NCBI RefSeq assembly: GCF_003003355.1
Contig: NZ_PVTQ01000025.1
Span: 1 to 40,378 of the forward strand
DNA length: 40,378 bases
Direction of reading: 5' to 3'
DNA from: Donghicola tyrosinivorans
GTDB lineage: Bacteria > Pseudomonadota > Alphaproteobacteria > Rhodobacterales > Rhodobacteraceae
Of the stretch, positions 33,882 to 40,378 are shown piece after piece. How positions within the stretch are numbered: position 1 is the stretch's first letter; every line of letters starts with the position of its first letter. The notes under the pieces are model-generated. The model was given only the letters and a program-made list of their open reading frames with translations. It ran no database searches and was not told the origin of the DNA. Made by a program: the position numbers and the translations under genes.

Positions 33882-34949
33882 ATGCCTTCTGATGGCAATG
33901 GACCGGAAGATCGCGGACCTTGGAAAAACAAGCAGACCCGCGTTCCCCCTGAGGTTGACGCAATTCTCAGGCGGGGCCGGGATCGGCTGCACGGCATCCT
34001 GCCGGGCGGTCTGCCACCGGTGAAGCGTCTTGCAATCGGGGCCGCCATTGCGCTTGCGGCGCTTGGGGCGGGGTCCTCATATTACACGGTGCCGAGCGAC
34101 TCCGTTGCGATTGTCCAACGGTTCGGGAAGTACGCGGCCGAGGTCCCTCCGGGGCTGCACTTCAAGATCCCGTTCGGGATCGACGTGACCACGTTGGTCC
34201 CGGTCAAGCGCCAGCTGAAACAAGAGTTCGGGTTCACGACTCCGGGTGCCTCCGATCCCTATCAGAGCCCGGCGGACGGTCGCCGCGAGACCGAGATGGT
34301 GACTGGCGATCTAAACGCCGCGCTCGTGGAGTGGGTGGTGCAGTACCGGATTTCCGAACCTCGGAAATTTCTGTTCGAGGTGCGTGAGCCGAGCGCGACT
34401 CTGCGTTACGTCTCGGAGTCCGTCATGCGCGAAGTCGTGGGAGACCGCACAGTCGACGAGGTGATCACCGTCGGGCGCCAGGAAATCGAAAGCGAAGCCC
34501 TGCTGAAGATGCAGGCGCTCGCGACCAAATACGCGATGGGCATCAGCATCGATCAGGTACAGCTGAAGAACATCAATCCGCCCCAGCCGGTTCAAGCCTC
34601 GTTCAACGAGGTCAACCAGGCACAACAAGAGAAGGAGCGGATCATCAACGAGGCCCGCCGTGAATACAACCGCGTCATACCTTTAGCCGAAGGCGAAAAG
34701 GACCAACGGATCCGCGAAGCCGATGGTTATCGCTTGAGGAGGATCAATGAAGCCGAGGGCGATGCGGCACGCTTCACGGCGCTCCTGACGGAATACCGTC
34801 TGGCGCCCGAAGTTACCCGGCGCCGGATCTACATCGAAACCCTTCAGGATGTTCTGCCGGGAATTGGTTCCAAGATCATTGTCGACGGGTCCACGGCAAG
34901 CATCCTCCCGCTTTTGAACCTTGATCGACAGACAGGAGAGCAACGATGA
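33882..34949 (+). CDS. hflK: HflK-like SPFH/band 7 protein
   Basis: 355 aa, ATG 33882 after TAGGAG. Cytosolic N-terminus, membrane segment (RLAIGAAIALAALGAG), then SPFH domain: SVAIVQRFGKYAAEVPPGLH, YRISEPRKFLFEVREP, YVSESVMREVVGDRTVDEVI, and helical tail with READGYRLRRINEAEGDAAR. HflK pairs with HflC to hold the FtsH protease in a membrane microdomain. FtsH is not in the window, so this copy may modulate the host protease or serve stress tolerance. Overlaps hflC by 4 bp. Confidence 0.9.
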   Translation: MPSDGNGPEDRGPWKNKQTRVPPEVDAILRRGRDRLHGILPGGLPPVKRLAIGAAIALAALGAGSSYYTVPSDSVAIVQRFGKYAAEVPPGLHFKIPFGIDVTTLVPVKRQLKQEFGFTTPGASDPYQSPADGRRETEMVTGDLNAALVEWVVQYRISEPRKFLFEVREPSATLRYVSESVMREVVGDRTVDEVITVGRQEIESEALLKMQALATKYAMGISIDQVQLKNINPPQPVQASFNEVNQAQQEKERIINEARREYNRVIPLAEGEKDQRIREADGYRLRRINEAEGDAARFTALLTEYRLAPEVTRRRIYIETLQDVLPGIGSKIIVDGSTASILPLLNLDRQTGEQR

Positions 34950-36034
34950 AGACCCTTTCGCTCATTGCCTCGGGAATCGCGGTTGCCGGGGTCGTCGCAG
35001 CGTCATCCGCCGTCTACACGGTCGGCGAGGTCGAACAGGCCATCATCACCCAGTTCGGCAAGCCGGTCGGCGCGCCGATCACCGAGGCGGGTCTCAAGTT
35101 GAAACTCCCCTTTGTTCAGGAGGTTAACCGGATCGACAGCCGGGTTCTGGAGTGGGACGGCTCGCCATCGGACATGCCCACCAAAGACAAGCTCTATATC
35201 TCGGTCGATCTCTTCGCGCGCTGGAAGATCACCGATCCTCTGCAGTACTTTCTGCGCCTGCGCGACGAACGCAGCGCCCAGTCGCGCCTCGATGATATCC
35301 TCGGCAGCGAGACGCGGAACGCGGTCGCCAAGCACGAACTTATCGAGATCGTGCGTACGACCAGGGGCCGGACACCCCTTCGGGACACGCTTCTGACTGA
35401 TCAGGAGCTTGCGCAGGACATTGGCGCACTGGTTCCCATCACGAAGGGGCGGGCGCTGGTCGAGCAGCAGATCTTCGAGGCGGCGGCGGAAAAGGTGCGC
35501 GTTTTCGGGATCGAGCTTCTCGATATCCGCTTCAAACGCATAAACTACAATGAGAGCGTGCGACCCAAGATCTATGACCGCATGATCTCGGAGCGCCGGC
35601 AGATCGCCGAACGCTTCCTGTCTGAAGGCAACGGTGAAGCGGCCCGTATTCAAGGCAATAGGGTGCGGGATCTGAACAAGATCCAGTCCGAAGCCTATCG
35701 CGCCGTCGAGGAAATCCGCGGTGCCGCCGATGCCGCAGCAGCAGCAATCTATGCGGGTGCTTACAATCTCGATGCCGTTTCGGTCGACTTCTACGATTTC
35801 ACCCGAACCATGCAGGCCTACGGCGACATGATCTCGGACGACACGACGCTTGTCCTGACGACGGACAGCGATCTGTTCCAGTTCCTGCGCGGCATGCAGG
35901 GCGAGGCAGACCCACTCCGCGATCCGGGTAGCGACCCGGGTGACGGTGGCGTGGCGTCAATCGGCAGGCCCCGACCAGCGCAAGACCCCGCGACGCCAAT
36001 CTTGACACAGACGGAGGTCGAAGCAGGCCGCTAG
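34946..36034 (+). CDS. hflC: HflC-like SPFH/band 7 protein
   Basis: 362 aa. Signal-anchor (IASGIAVAGVVAASSAVYTV), then SPFH domain: QAIITQFGKPVGAPITEAGL, INYNESVRPKIYDRMISERR, and the helical RIQGNRVRDLNKIQSEAYR stretch typical of HflC. The C-terminal 50 residues are a low-complexity tail absent from most HflC proteins. ATGA overlap with hflK. Together they probably make a ring in the inner membrane. Confidence 0.9.
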   Translation: MKTLSLIASGIAVAGVVAASSAVYTVGEVEQAIITQFGKPVGAPITEAGLKLKLPFVQEVNRIDSRVLEWDGSPSDMPTKDKLYISVDLFARWKITDPLQYFLRLRDERSAQSRLDDILGSETRNAVAKHELIEIVRTTRGRTPLRDTLLTDQELAQDIGALVPITKGRALVEQQIFEAAAEKVRVFGIELLDIRFKRINYNESVRPKIYDRMISERRQIAERFLSEGNGEAARIQGNRVRDLNKIQSEAYRAVEEIRGAADAAAAAIYAGAYNLDAVSVDFYDFTRTMQAYGDMISDDTTLVLTTDSDLFQFLRGMQGEADPLRDPGSDPGDGGVASIGRPRPAQDPATPILTQTEVEAGR

Positions 36035-36162
36035 GTTCATGGTGGAAGGTTTCAAGCATAAATAGAGGGTATCAAGCGGGAAGCACGTCAATGACACCTG
36101 GACCACCGAGGTCGGTTTCTTTCCGCTTCTGAGCAAGACACACCCACTAAATTTCCGTGCCC

Positions 36163-36204
36163 CTAACCTGCGTCAGCGCACGATTTGCGCTTGGCTGGTA
36201 GGTG
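36163..36204 (+). promoter_or_regulatory. class II-type promoter with dyad site 4
   Basis: CTAAC-CTGC-GTCAG (36163-36176), centre 36169.5; TAGGTG begins at 36199, 29.5 bp downstream, like site 1. Predicted start near 36211, 94 nt before the next gene. Confidence 0.65.
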
Positions 36205-36304
36205 GATGGCAAGAGATGGATCGCGATGAGGCGAGGGCCTGCCTGCCCCCACTCGAGGACACGACATCCAACGTCGCACCGCGCAGCGAGGAGGACAATA
36301 CGCT

Positions 36305-36784
36305 ATGACATCAGTCAAACATCTAACCAGGACAGCCGCAGAGACCACCGATCTCGAACGGCGTGTGCTCGCCCATGAAAAGGTGCTTCAAGCCCTGATC
36401 GCCTTCATGGCCCGCACCGAGCCGCGATTTATTGATCATCTGAGAGAACGGTTCGTCGAGCCGATGCGCATGGCGCGGCATGAACATGACTACCGCGAAG
36501 CCGATGATTATGCGGAAGAATTCATTCGCGCCGTGATGCTCCTCGGAGAGGAGCGCGCGCCCATCGCAAAGGAGTCGAAATTGACCGACAAGAAACCCGT
36601 GTCGGCGAAAGGCAGAGGAGAAAAGGGGGCTTCCATGAACTGGCCACCGCACCGCGGTGGAGTTCAGGTGCGCGAAAGGAACGGCATCTGGGAGGTGGAG
36701 GTCGATGGCAAGTTCCGCGGCGACTACCACCAGAAGGAACATACCCTTGCGGCTGCGGCTTTAATAAAGTCGTCCCAAAAATGA
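36305..36784 (+). CDS. two-part protein with C-terminal DUF2188-like motif
   Basis: 159 aa, ATG 36305, GAGGAGG upstream. N-terminal helical part (VLAHEKVLQALIAFMARTEP, EADDYAEEFIRAVMLL), a lysine-rich linker, then a short domain VQVRERNGIWEVEVDGKFRG with YHQKEHTLAAAA, which resembles DUF2188 (small domain seen in stress or plasmid proteins). First gene after site 4; stop overlaps the next ATG. Confidence 0.65.
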   Translation: MTSVKHLTRTAAETTDLERRVLAHEKVLQALIAFMARTEPRFIDHLRERFVEPMRMARHEHDYREADDYAEEFIRAVMLLGEERAPIAKESKLTDKKPVSAKGRGEKGASMNWPPHRGGVQVRERNGIWEVEVDGKFRGDYHQKEHTLAAAALIKSSQK

Positions 36785-37785
36785 CCAACCGCGCCCGCCT
36801 TACAGTTCCGCAAGACTTCCCGATTCAGGCGGCAGAAAACGAGGGCATGCCACCAAGACCCGATTTTGAGGATACGCAACCGCGCTTCACCCGCCCCGGG
36901 AGCCAAACTGGAACACACTGCCTGGGTTCTTTGAAGGAAAAAACGGCGACTGGCAAAGCTTGGCCTGCAAGGGAAAAGCCGATCAGACAGGACAAGAAGA
37001 AAAACAACAATTCGCTAGCACGACTGATCTCTAGGCTGGCTGTCGTGGCCGGTATCATTGCGTCTGTGGCCTTCCCAGTCTTTGCTCAAGACGGCACTGG
37101 ACCGATGCCAGACAACGCAGAGGCGCGGAACTATGGTGGGGGCTGGGACTGCGATCTCGGTTTTCGGGTGGAGGGTGCCGAATGCATGGCTCTCGACATC
37201 CCCGACAACGCCTATGCTACAGGGCGGACATATGGTTCAGGCTGGGCGTGTCGCCGCGGGTACGAAGAAATTAGTGGTGCGTCCTGCGAGGCGATCCCCA
37301 TCCCCGAGAATGCCTATTTGCGATCAACGGGACACGACTGGCAGTGCGATCGCGGATATCGGCAGGATCGTGAGACATGCGTGCCAATCGTCCTTCCGGA
37401 ACATGGATACCTCACGGAAGACACGTCGGGGTCCGAGTGGGTATGCGACCGCGGTTTCACACCGTCGGCGAGCGCCTGCATTCCGATTGCAGTTCTCGAG
37501 AACGGCTACCTCACAAATTCGGACTATGGTGCCGAATGGGCCTGCGAAAGGGGCGTTTTCGAGATCGATGGCCGCTGTGATCCCGTGGCGCTTCCGGCAA
37601 ACGCCTTTCTGGATCAAGAGTCCTACGGTCCGGGATGGCGGTGCGAACGGCGTTTCGAGGCGGTGGACAACGCCTGTGTGGCGATCGACCTGCCCGCAAA
37701 TGCCCATCTCGATCGATCCGGAAACCGCTGGCGTTGCGACCGGAGCTTTCAACTTTCTGACGGGGCGTGCGTTCTTGGACGATAA
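36781..37785 (+). CDS. secreted or anchored cysteine-repeat protein
   Basis: 334 aa. About 79 residues of basic and polar N-terminus, a hydrophobic segment (LISRLAVVAGIIASVAFPVF) with a signal-peptidase-like AQ end, then seven tandem repeats of about 33 residues up to the C-terminus. Each repeat has the form GW/W-x-C-x-RG, then C-x-x-I-x-(I/L)P-x-NA-Y, giving two cysteines per repeat (for example YGSGWACRRGYEEISGASCE). These are likely disulfide-linked and exported. The unusual long N-terminus carries AENEGMPPRPD, also found in the 177-aa protein. No named family recognised. ATGA overlap with the preceding gene. Confidence 0.75.
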   Translation: MTNRARLTVPQDFPIQAAENEGMPPRPDFEDTQPRFTRPGSQTGTHCLGSLKEKTATGKAWPAREKPIRQDKKKNNNSLARLISRLAVVAGIIASVAFPVFAQDGTGPMPDNAEARNYGGGWDCDLGFRVEGAECMALDIPDNAYATGRTYGSGWACRRGYEEISGASCEAIPIPENAYLRSTGHDWQCDRGYRQDRETCVPIVLPEHGYLTEDTSGSEWVCDRGFTPSASACIPIAVLENGYLTNSDYGAEWACERGVFEIDGRCDPVALPANAFLDQESYGPGWRCERRFEAVDNACVAIDLPANAHLDRSGNRWRCDRSFQLSDGACVLGR

Positions 37786-37819
37786 TGCCCCCAGATCGCG
37801 CCCGGCCGAGACGGCTGGC

Positions 37820-38626
37820 ATGCGGTTGCGGATAGGCTGTCGCCTGCGTTACCAGCTGACCCAGCCGACGCCGCTCATTGCAATGCTGAATGTGCACTAT
37901 TCGCGGTTCGGCGATCTGGAGCGTGCAGACTATCTCGTGACGCAACCGAGCGTGCCGCTGGAAAGCTATCGCGACGGGTTCGGCAATTGGTGCACGCGGA
38001 TGGTGGCGCCGGCGGGGGACTTCACCCTGTCCACCGACGGGATCTTTCGCGACACCGGATTGCCCGATCCGTCAGCGACCGAGGCCGCGCAGCACGCCGT
38101 TCAGGACCTGCCCTTCGAAACCTTGGTCTACCTTCTCGGCAGTCGTTACTGCGACACCGATCTTCTTTCGGAAGAGGCATGGCGGCGCTTCGAGAATACC
38201 CCGCCTGGCTGGGCACGCGTTCAGGCGATCTGCGATTTCGTGCACAGGCATGTCCGCTTCGATTACATGCAGGCGAGCGCGACCAGAACCGCGTCCGAAA
38301 CGCTGGCCGGTCGGCAGGGCGTCTGCCGGGATTTCTCCCATCTCGCCATCGCCTTCTGCCGCTGCATGAACATCCCGGCGCGTTACTGCACCGGCTATTT
38401 GAGCGAATTCGGTCAACCGGAGCCTCACGCCCCCGACGATTTCGCAGCCTGGATGGAGGTCTTTCTGGGTGGCCGCTGGTGGGTCTTCGATCCAAGAAAC
38501 AACAGCCCGCGCATGGGAAGGATCCTGATCGCGCGCGGTCGGGACGCCGCCGATGTGCCTCTGACCCAGACATTCGGGCCGAATACGCTGACGCAATTCA
38601 ACGTCTGGACAGATGAGTTGACCTGA
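37820..38626 (+). CDS. transglutaminase-like protein lacking the usual histidine
   Basis: 268 aa from ATG 37820 (MRLRIGCRLRYQLTQPTP); the frame is open upstream inside the previous gene without meaning. N-terminal beta domain then the transglutaminase-like core with the cysteine in GRQGVCRDFSHLAIAFCR and the aspartate in RWWVFDPRNNSPRMGRILIA. The position usually occupied by His (HAWVEV) reads AAWMEV here. I recall homologues with Ser or Ala at this place, so it is a subfamily trait, and the enzyme may not act as a classical transglutaminase or protease. Cytosolic; last large gene of the operon. Confidence 0.85.
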   Translation: MRLRIGCRLRYQLTQPTPLIAMLNVHYSRFGDLERADYLVTQPSVPLESYRDGFGNWCTRMVAPAGDFTLSTDGIFRDTGLPDPSATEAAQHAVQDLPFETLVYLLGSRYCDTDLLSEEAWRRFENTPPGWARVQAICDFVHRHVRFDYMQASATRTASETLAGRQGVCRDFSHLAIAFCRCMNIPARYCTGYLSEFGQPEPHAPDDFAAWMEVFLGGRWWVFDPRNNSPRMGRILIARGRDAADVPLTQTFGPNTLTQFNVWTDELT

Positions 38627-38754
38627 CCTTGGTTTCTTTTGCGACGGGACATCGTAAGTCCGTTCGCCAGTCCCCATATACATCATACCGACGCCAAGCG
38701 TTCCGGTCCGACATGGACGGGGAGTTGCCGTCGGTCAATCAAAGGATCGATGAC

Positions 38755-38892
38755 ATGTCTTTCAAGGACCTGACTGCCCGGGCTGCGGCTGCAATGAATC
38801 CGAAGCCTGAGGAGATAGCTAAGACTCCTGCCAAGGAGAACGAGTCCAAGCCTGCCGGCAAGGACATACCAGCGAAATCCAAGACGTCTTGA
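38755..38892 (+). CDS. small lysine-rich protein (45 aa)
   Basis: ATG 38755 (MSFKDLTARAAAAMNPKPEE), AAAGGA 9 nt upstream; an in-frame ATG at 38713 is less well supported. Short helix, then a Lys/Pro/Glu/Ser tail ending PAKSKTS. Likely a conserved member of this cluster. Function unknown. Confidence 0.65.
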   Translation: MSFKDLTARAAAAMNPKPEEIAKTPAKENESKPAGKDIPAKSKTS

Positions 38893-38969
38893 GGCGTACA
38901 AAGGCCACGCCCCCCAGTTCGGAACCGGGGCGCGGGCCACCCGCAGCACCAAGGGAAAGGATCACGCCA

Positions 38970-39503
38970 ATGGAAGAACTGACGAGCAAGACCGTTGCGG
39001 TTTTTTCCCGCCCGTTCACCCTTCCAGGCTTTGACGAGACGCTCCCGGCGGGAGAGTACGAGATCGAAACGGAATTGGTTTCACCCCCGGATCAAAAGAA
39101 TCCCGGAGCCTGGAAAGCCTCCGTCCTAGTGAAACTTCATTCCCGGGCATCGCATCCTGGACTTGCGAGGACGCTCACCGTTTCCCTTGCCGATCTGGAC
39201 CAAGCACGCGCCAGGGACAAGCTGACGGGCAGGGAGTTGTCCGACTTCTTCCTTGAAGAAATGCTGGCTGATCCGATGGTGCAGCTCGTGATGAAGGCCG
39301 ACGGGGTCTCCGAGGCGCACCTGCGACATCTCTATTCCCGGTCTGGGACGTCCGATCCGACCCTGGCTGCGCCGCCTTCGAAGACGCCCGCCCGAGGAGC
39401 GCGGGACGAAGAGTCGATCCGGACCGCCGAAAACGAAGGCATGCCTACGCGACCGGACTCGCCGCCGCCCTTGCGCACCCGTCTGGCTGAGGGGAAAACG
39501 TGA
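38970..39503 (+). CDS. LPAGxYE-type protein, member 2
   Basis: 177 aa, ATG 38970 after AAGGGAAAGGA. N-terminal half parallels member 1: VAVFSRPFTLPGFDETLPAG then EYEIETELV. The C-terminal half adds LSDFFLEEMLADPMVQLVMK and SEAHLRHLYSRSG and ends with AENEGMPTRPD, shared with the Cys-repeat protein. Overlaps a short frame downstream (TGATG). Function unknown. Confidence 0.75.
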   Translation: MEELTSKTVAVFSRPFTLPGFDETLPAGEYEIETELVSPPDQKNPGAWKASVLVKLHSRASHPGLARTLTVSLADLDQARARDKLTGRELSDFFLEEMLADPMVQLVMKADGVSEAHLRHLYSRSGTSDPTLAAPPSKTPARGARDEESIRTAENEGMPTRPDSPPPLRTRLAEGKT

Positions 39504-39580
39504 TGGCGGACGAGGCCATCGCCGAGGGTGACGTACCGGACATCGCGACCCCAAGGGCCGTGGGGGAGTTGTCACGTTAA
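39503..39580 (+). pseudogene. start of a gene cut by the IS66 remnant
   Basis: ATG 39503 overlaps the previous stop; the frame MADEAIAEGDVPDIATPRAV continues to a TAA at 39578, 13 bp before the IS66 terminal repeat. It looks like the 5' fragment of the next gene of the operon. Identity not recognisable from 25 residues. Confidence 0.45.
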
Positions 39581-39592
39581 TAGGGTAGCGAT

Positions 39593-39953
39593 GTAACCGA
39601 CCGGTTGCTACCGCGGTGATTGTGCCTTGATGCGGGCGACTAGTTCTGCGTCATGGACGAAGTCGTCGAGGAAGTCGTGCCAGGTTTCGGGTGTGCTCCG
39701 CGCGTCTCTGAGCATGTCCTTTAGCTCATCGATGCCATCGTCGGTCAAGGCGGTGATGGTGTCATCTGGGCCAATATAGACGCTGATGATCGCGCCGTAG
39801 CTCAAATTGTCGTCGTTGCAGACGATAGCTTCGAGCAGCTCGGGATCTTCGCCAAGCCTTTGGGCAACGTAATCGAGGGTGCAGACATGGGTGATGGTAG
39901 CCATCAGGCGGCCTCGAGTTGCGTTTCGGCAAGCGGGGACCAGTTCCATGTAT
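39593..39953 (-). mobile_element. truncated IS66 element (right-end fragment)
   Basis: Begins with the same terminal repeat as the complete copy (GTAACCGACCGGTTGCTACC) and contains the fourth IS66 gene and the last codons of tnpC (WNWSPLAETQLEAA). Homology ends near 39953; the rest of the element is missing. It is closely related to the complete copy at 13.9 kb. Confidence 0.85.
39608..39904 (-). CDS. IS66 passenger small protein, copy 2
   Basis: 98 aa from ATG 39904, same length as the 16413 copy and nearly identical (for example MATITHVCTLDYVAQRLGED). Remains intact although the transposase is gone. Function unknown. Confidence 0.8.
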   Translation of the reverse strand: MATITHVCTLDYVAQRLGEDPELLEAIVCNDDNLSYGAIISVYIGPDDTITALTDDGIDELKDMLRDARSTPETWHDFLDDFVHDAELVARIKAQSPR

Positions 39954-40297
39954 GGACGCTCGCCGTTTGCAAGGGTTTTCTAGACTTGATTTCGACAGGT
40001 TGGGTGCGGTCATGTATTCGGCCCTTATTCGCGACCGACGGCCGCTGGCCCTGATGAAATCCGCGGATCAACTCCCAATCATGGCAACGCGCATAAAAAG
40101 CAGCGCTTGGAACTAGGCGGGTCTGGTTGATCCCCGGCAAAACCGGTCTGCCATCACGTCACTTTCACCCTCTGCAACTCGTCGTTACGCTCTGCTCGGT
40201 GTCTCTTGTTGGTAGAGGCGATCCGAGACCATTACACTCCAAATAATCCTTGCAGTCTTGTTTGCCATTGCGACAGCTGCGACTGAGCCTCCCCCAG
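39954..40297. other. gene-free stretch between IS66 remnant and IS3 element
   Basis: No supported gene. A minus-strand frame running into the tnpC end is a fusion artefact of the truncation. It may be remains of another insertion sequence. Confidence 0.3.
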
Positions 40298-40378
40298 TGA
40301 ACTGGTCCGCCCCTATAGTTAGGAAACGGAGGACCATCGATGGCCAACAAACGACCAAAGCCCGAAGAGATTGTCACG
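40298..40378 (+). mobile_element. left end of an IS3-family element (cut by window)
   Basis: TGAACTGGTCCGCCCC resembles an IS3-type terminal repeat, with a transposase OrfA start 42 bp inside. Extends beyond the window. Confidence 0.6.
40340..40378 (+). CDS. IS3-family OrfA, first 13 codons
   Basis: MANKRPKPEEIVT is the typical start of an IS3-family (IS407-like) OrfA; GGAGG lies 7 nt upstream. Incomplete at the window edge. Confidence 0.7.
   Translation, partial: MANKRPKPEEIVT

Noticed and set aside
37058-37819. Long plus-strand frame extending the transglutaminase gene upstream by 254 codons
   Set aside because: It overlaps the Cys-repeat gene in another frame and shows no family pattern; the domain begins at ATG 37820.

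Overview
The window looks like an accessory replicon or genomic island of a Rhodobacterales (roseobacter-type) alphaproteobacterium. The grounds are the gene families: IS66, IS21 and IS6 elements with typical alphaproteobacterial proteins, an ArsR-ArsC fusion, a PQQ-catabolism-type beta-propeller, a WGR protein and a ScpB fragment. Several insertion sequences, two of them broken, together with a partial transfer/partition ATPase at the left edge, suggest a plasmid or plasmid-derived region. No replication gene, rRNA or tRNA is visible.

Layout. 1-5308: transfer/partition-like pair (ParA/StbB-type ATPase and a small helix-turn-helix protein), a GIY-YIG-like protein with zinc-ribbon repeats, a WGR protein, a 5'-truncated scpB, and an HTH/PIN toxin-antitoxin pair. 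5949-10076: sensor kinase, OmpR-type regulator, a secreted YVTN beta-propeller and a small acidic periplasmic protein. The promoter region here carries two arrays of TCTCA repeats, probably sites for the regulator. 10.8-16.7 kb: an IS21-family and an IS66-family element. 13.5-26.6 kb: a low-GC signalling and regulatory stretch. It holds two copies of a locus made of an orphan receiver protein facing an unknown 110-aa protein, an HPt-like protein, a chemoreceptor, an ArsR-ArsC fusion, and several candidate small RNAs with strong terminators. One receiver locus was split by the IS66 element, and a perfect 8-bp target duplication allows the ancestor to be rebuilt.

27.0-39.6 kb: after an IS6 element comes a GC-rich stress island. 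It contains groES-groEL, a Crp/Fnr regulator, an HflK/HflC-like SPFH pair, a cysteine-repeat secreted protein, a transglutaminase-like protein and many small conserved proteins of unknown role. Four operon promoters here share a dyad CTnAC-N4-GTnAG, each placed exactly 29.5 bp from the first base of a -10-like TA. This is the geometry of a Crp/Fnr class II activator, so the local Crp/Fnr protein is the obvious candidate. The island ends at a truncated IS66 remnant that cut the next gene, and the window closes at the start of an IS3-family element.

The two strongest candidates for something undescribed are this putative Crp/Fnr regulon of a plasmid-type stress island, and a set of three 18-bp dyads in the low-GC stretch, each followed by a -10-like box at about the same distance and then by a terminator (candidate co-regulated small RNAs). 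All functional statements are inferred from reading the sequence; no database search was run.
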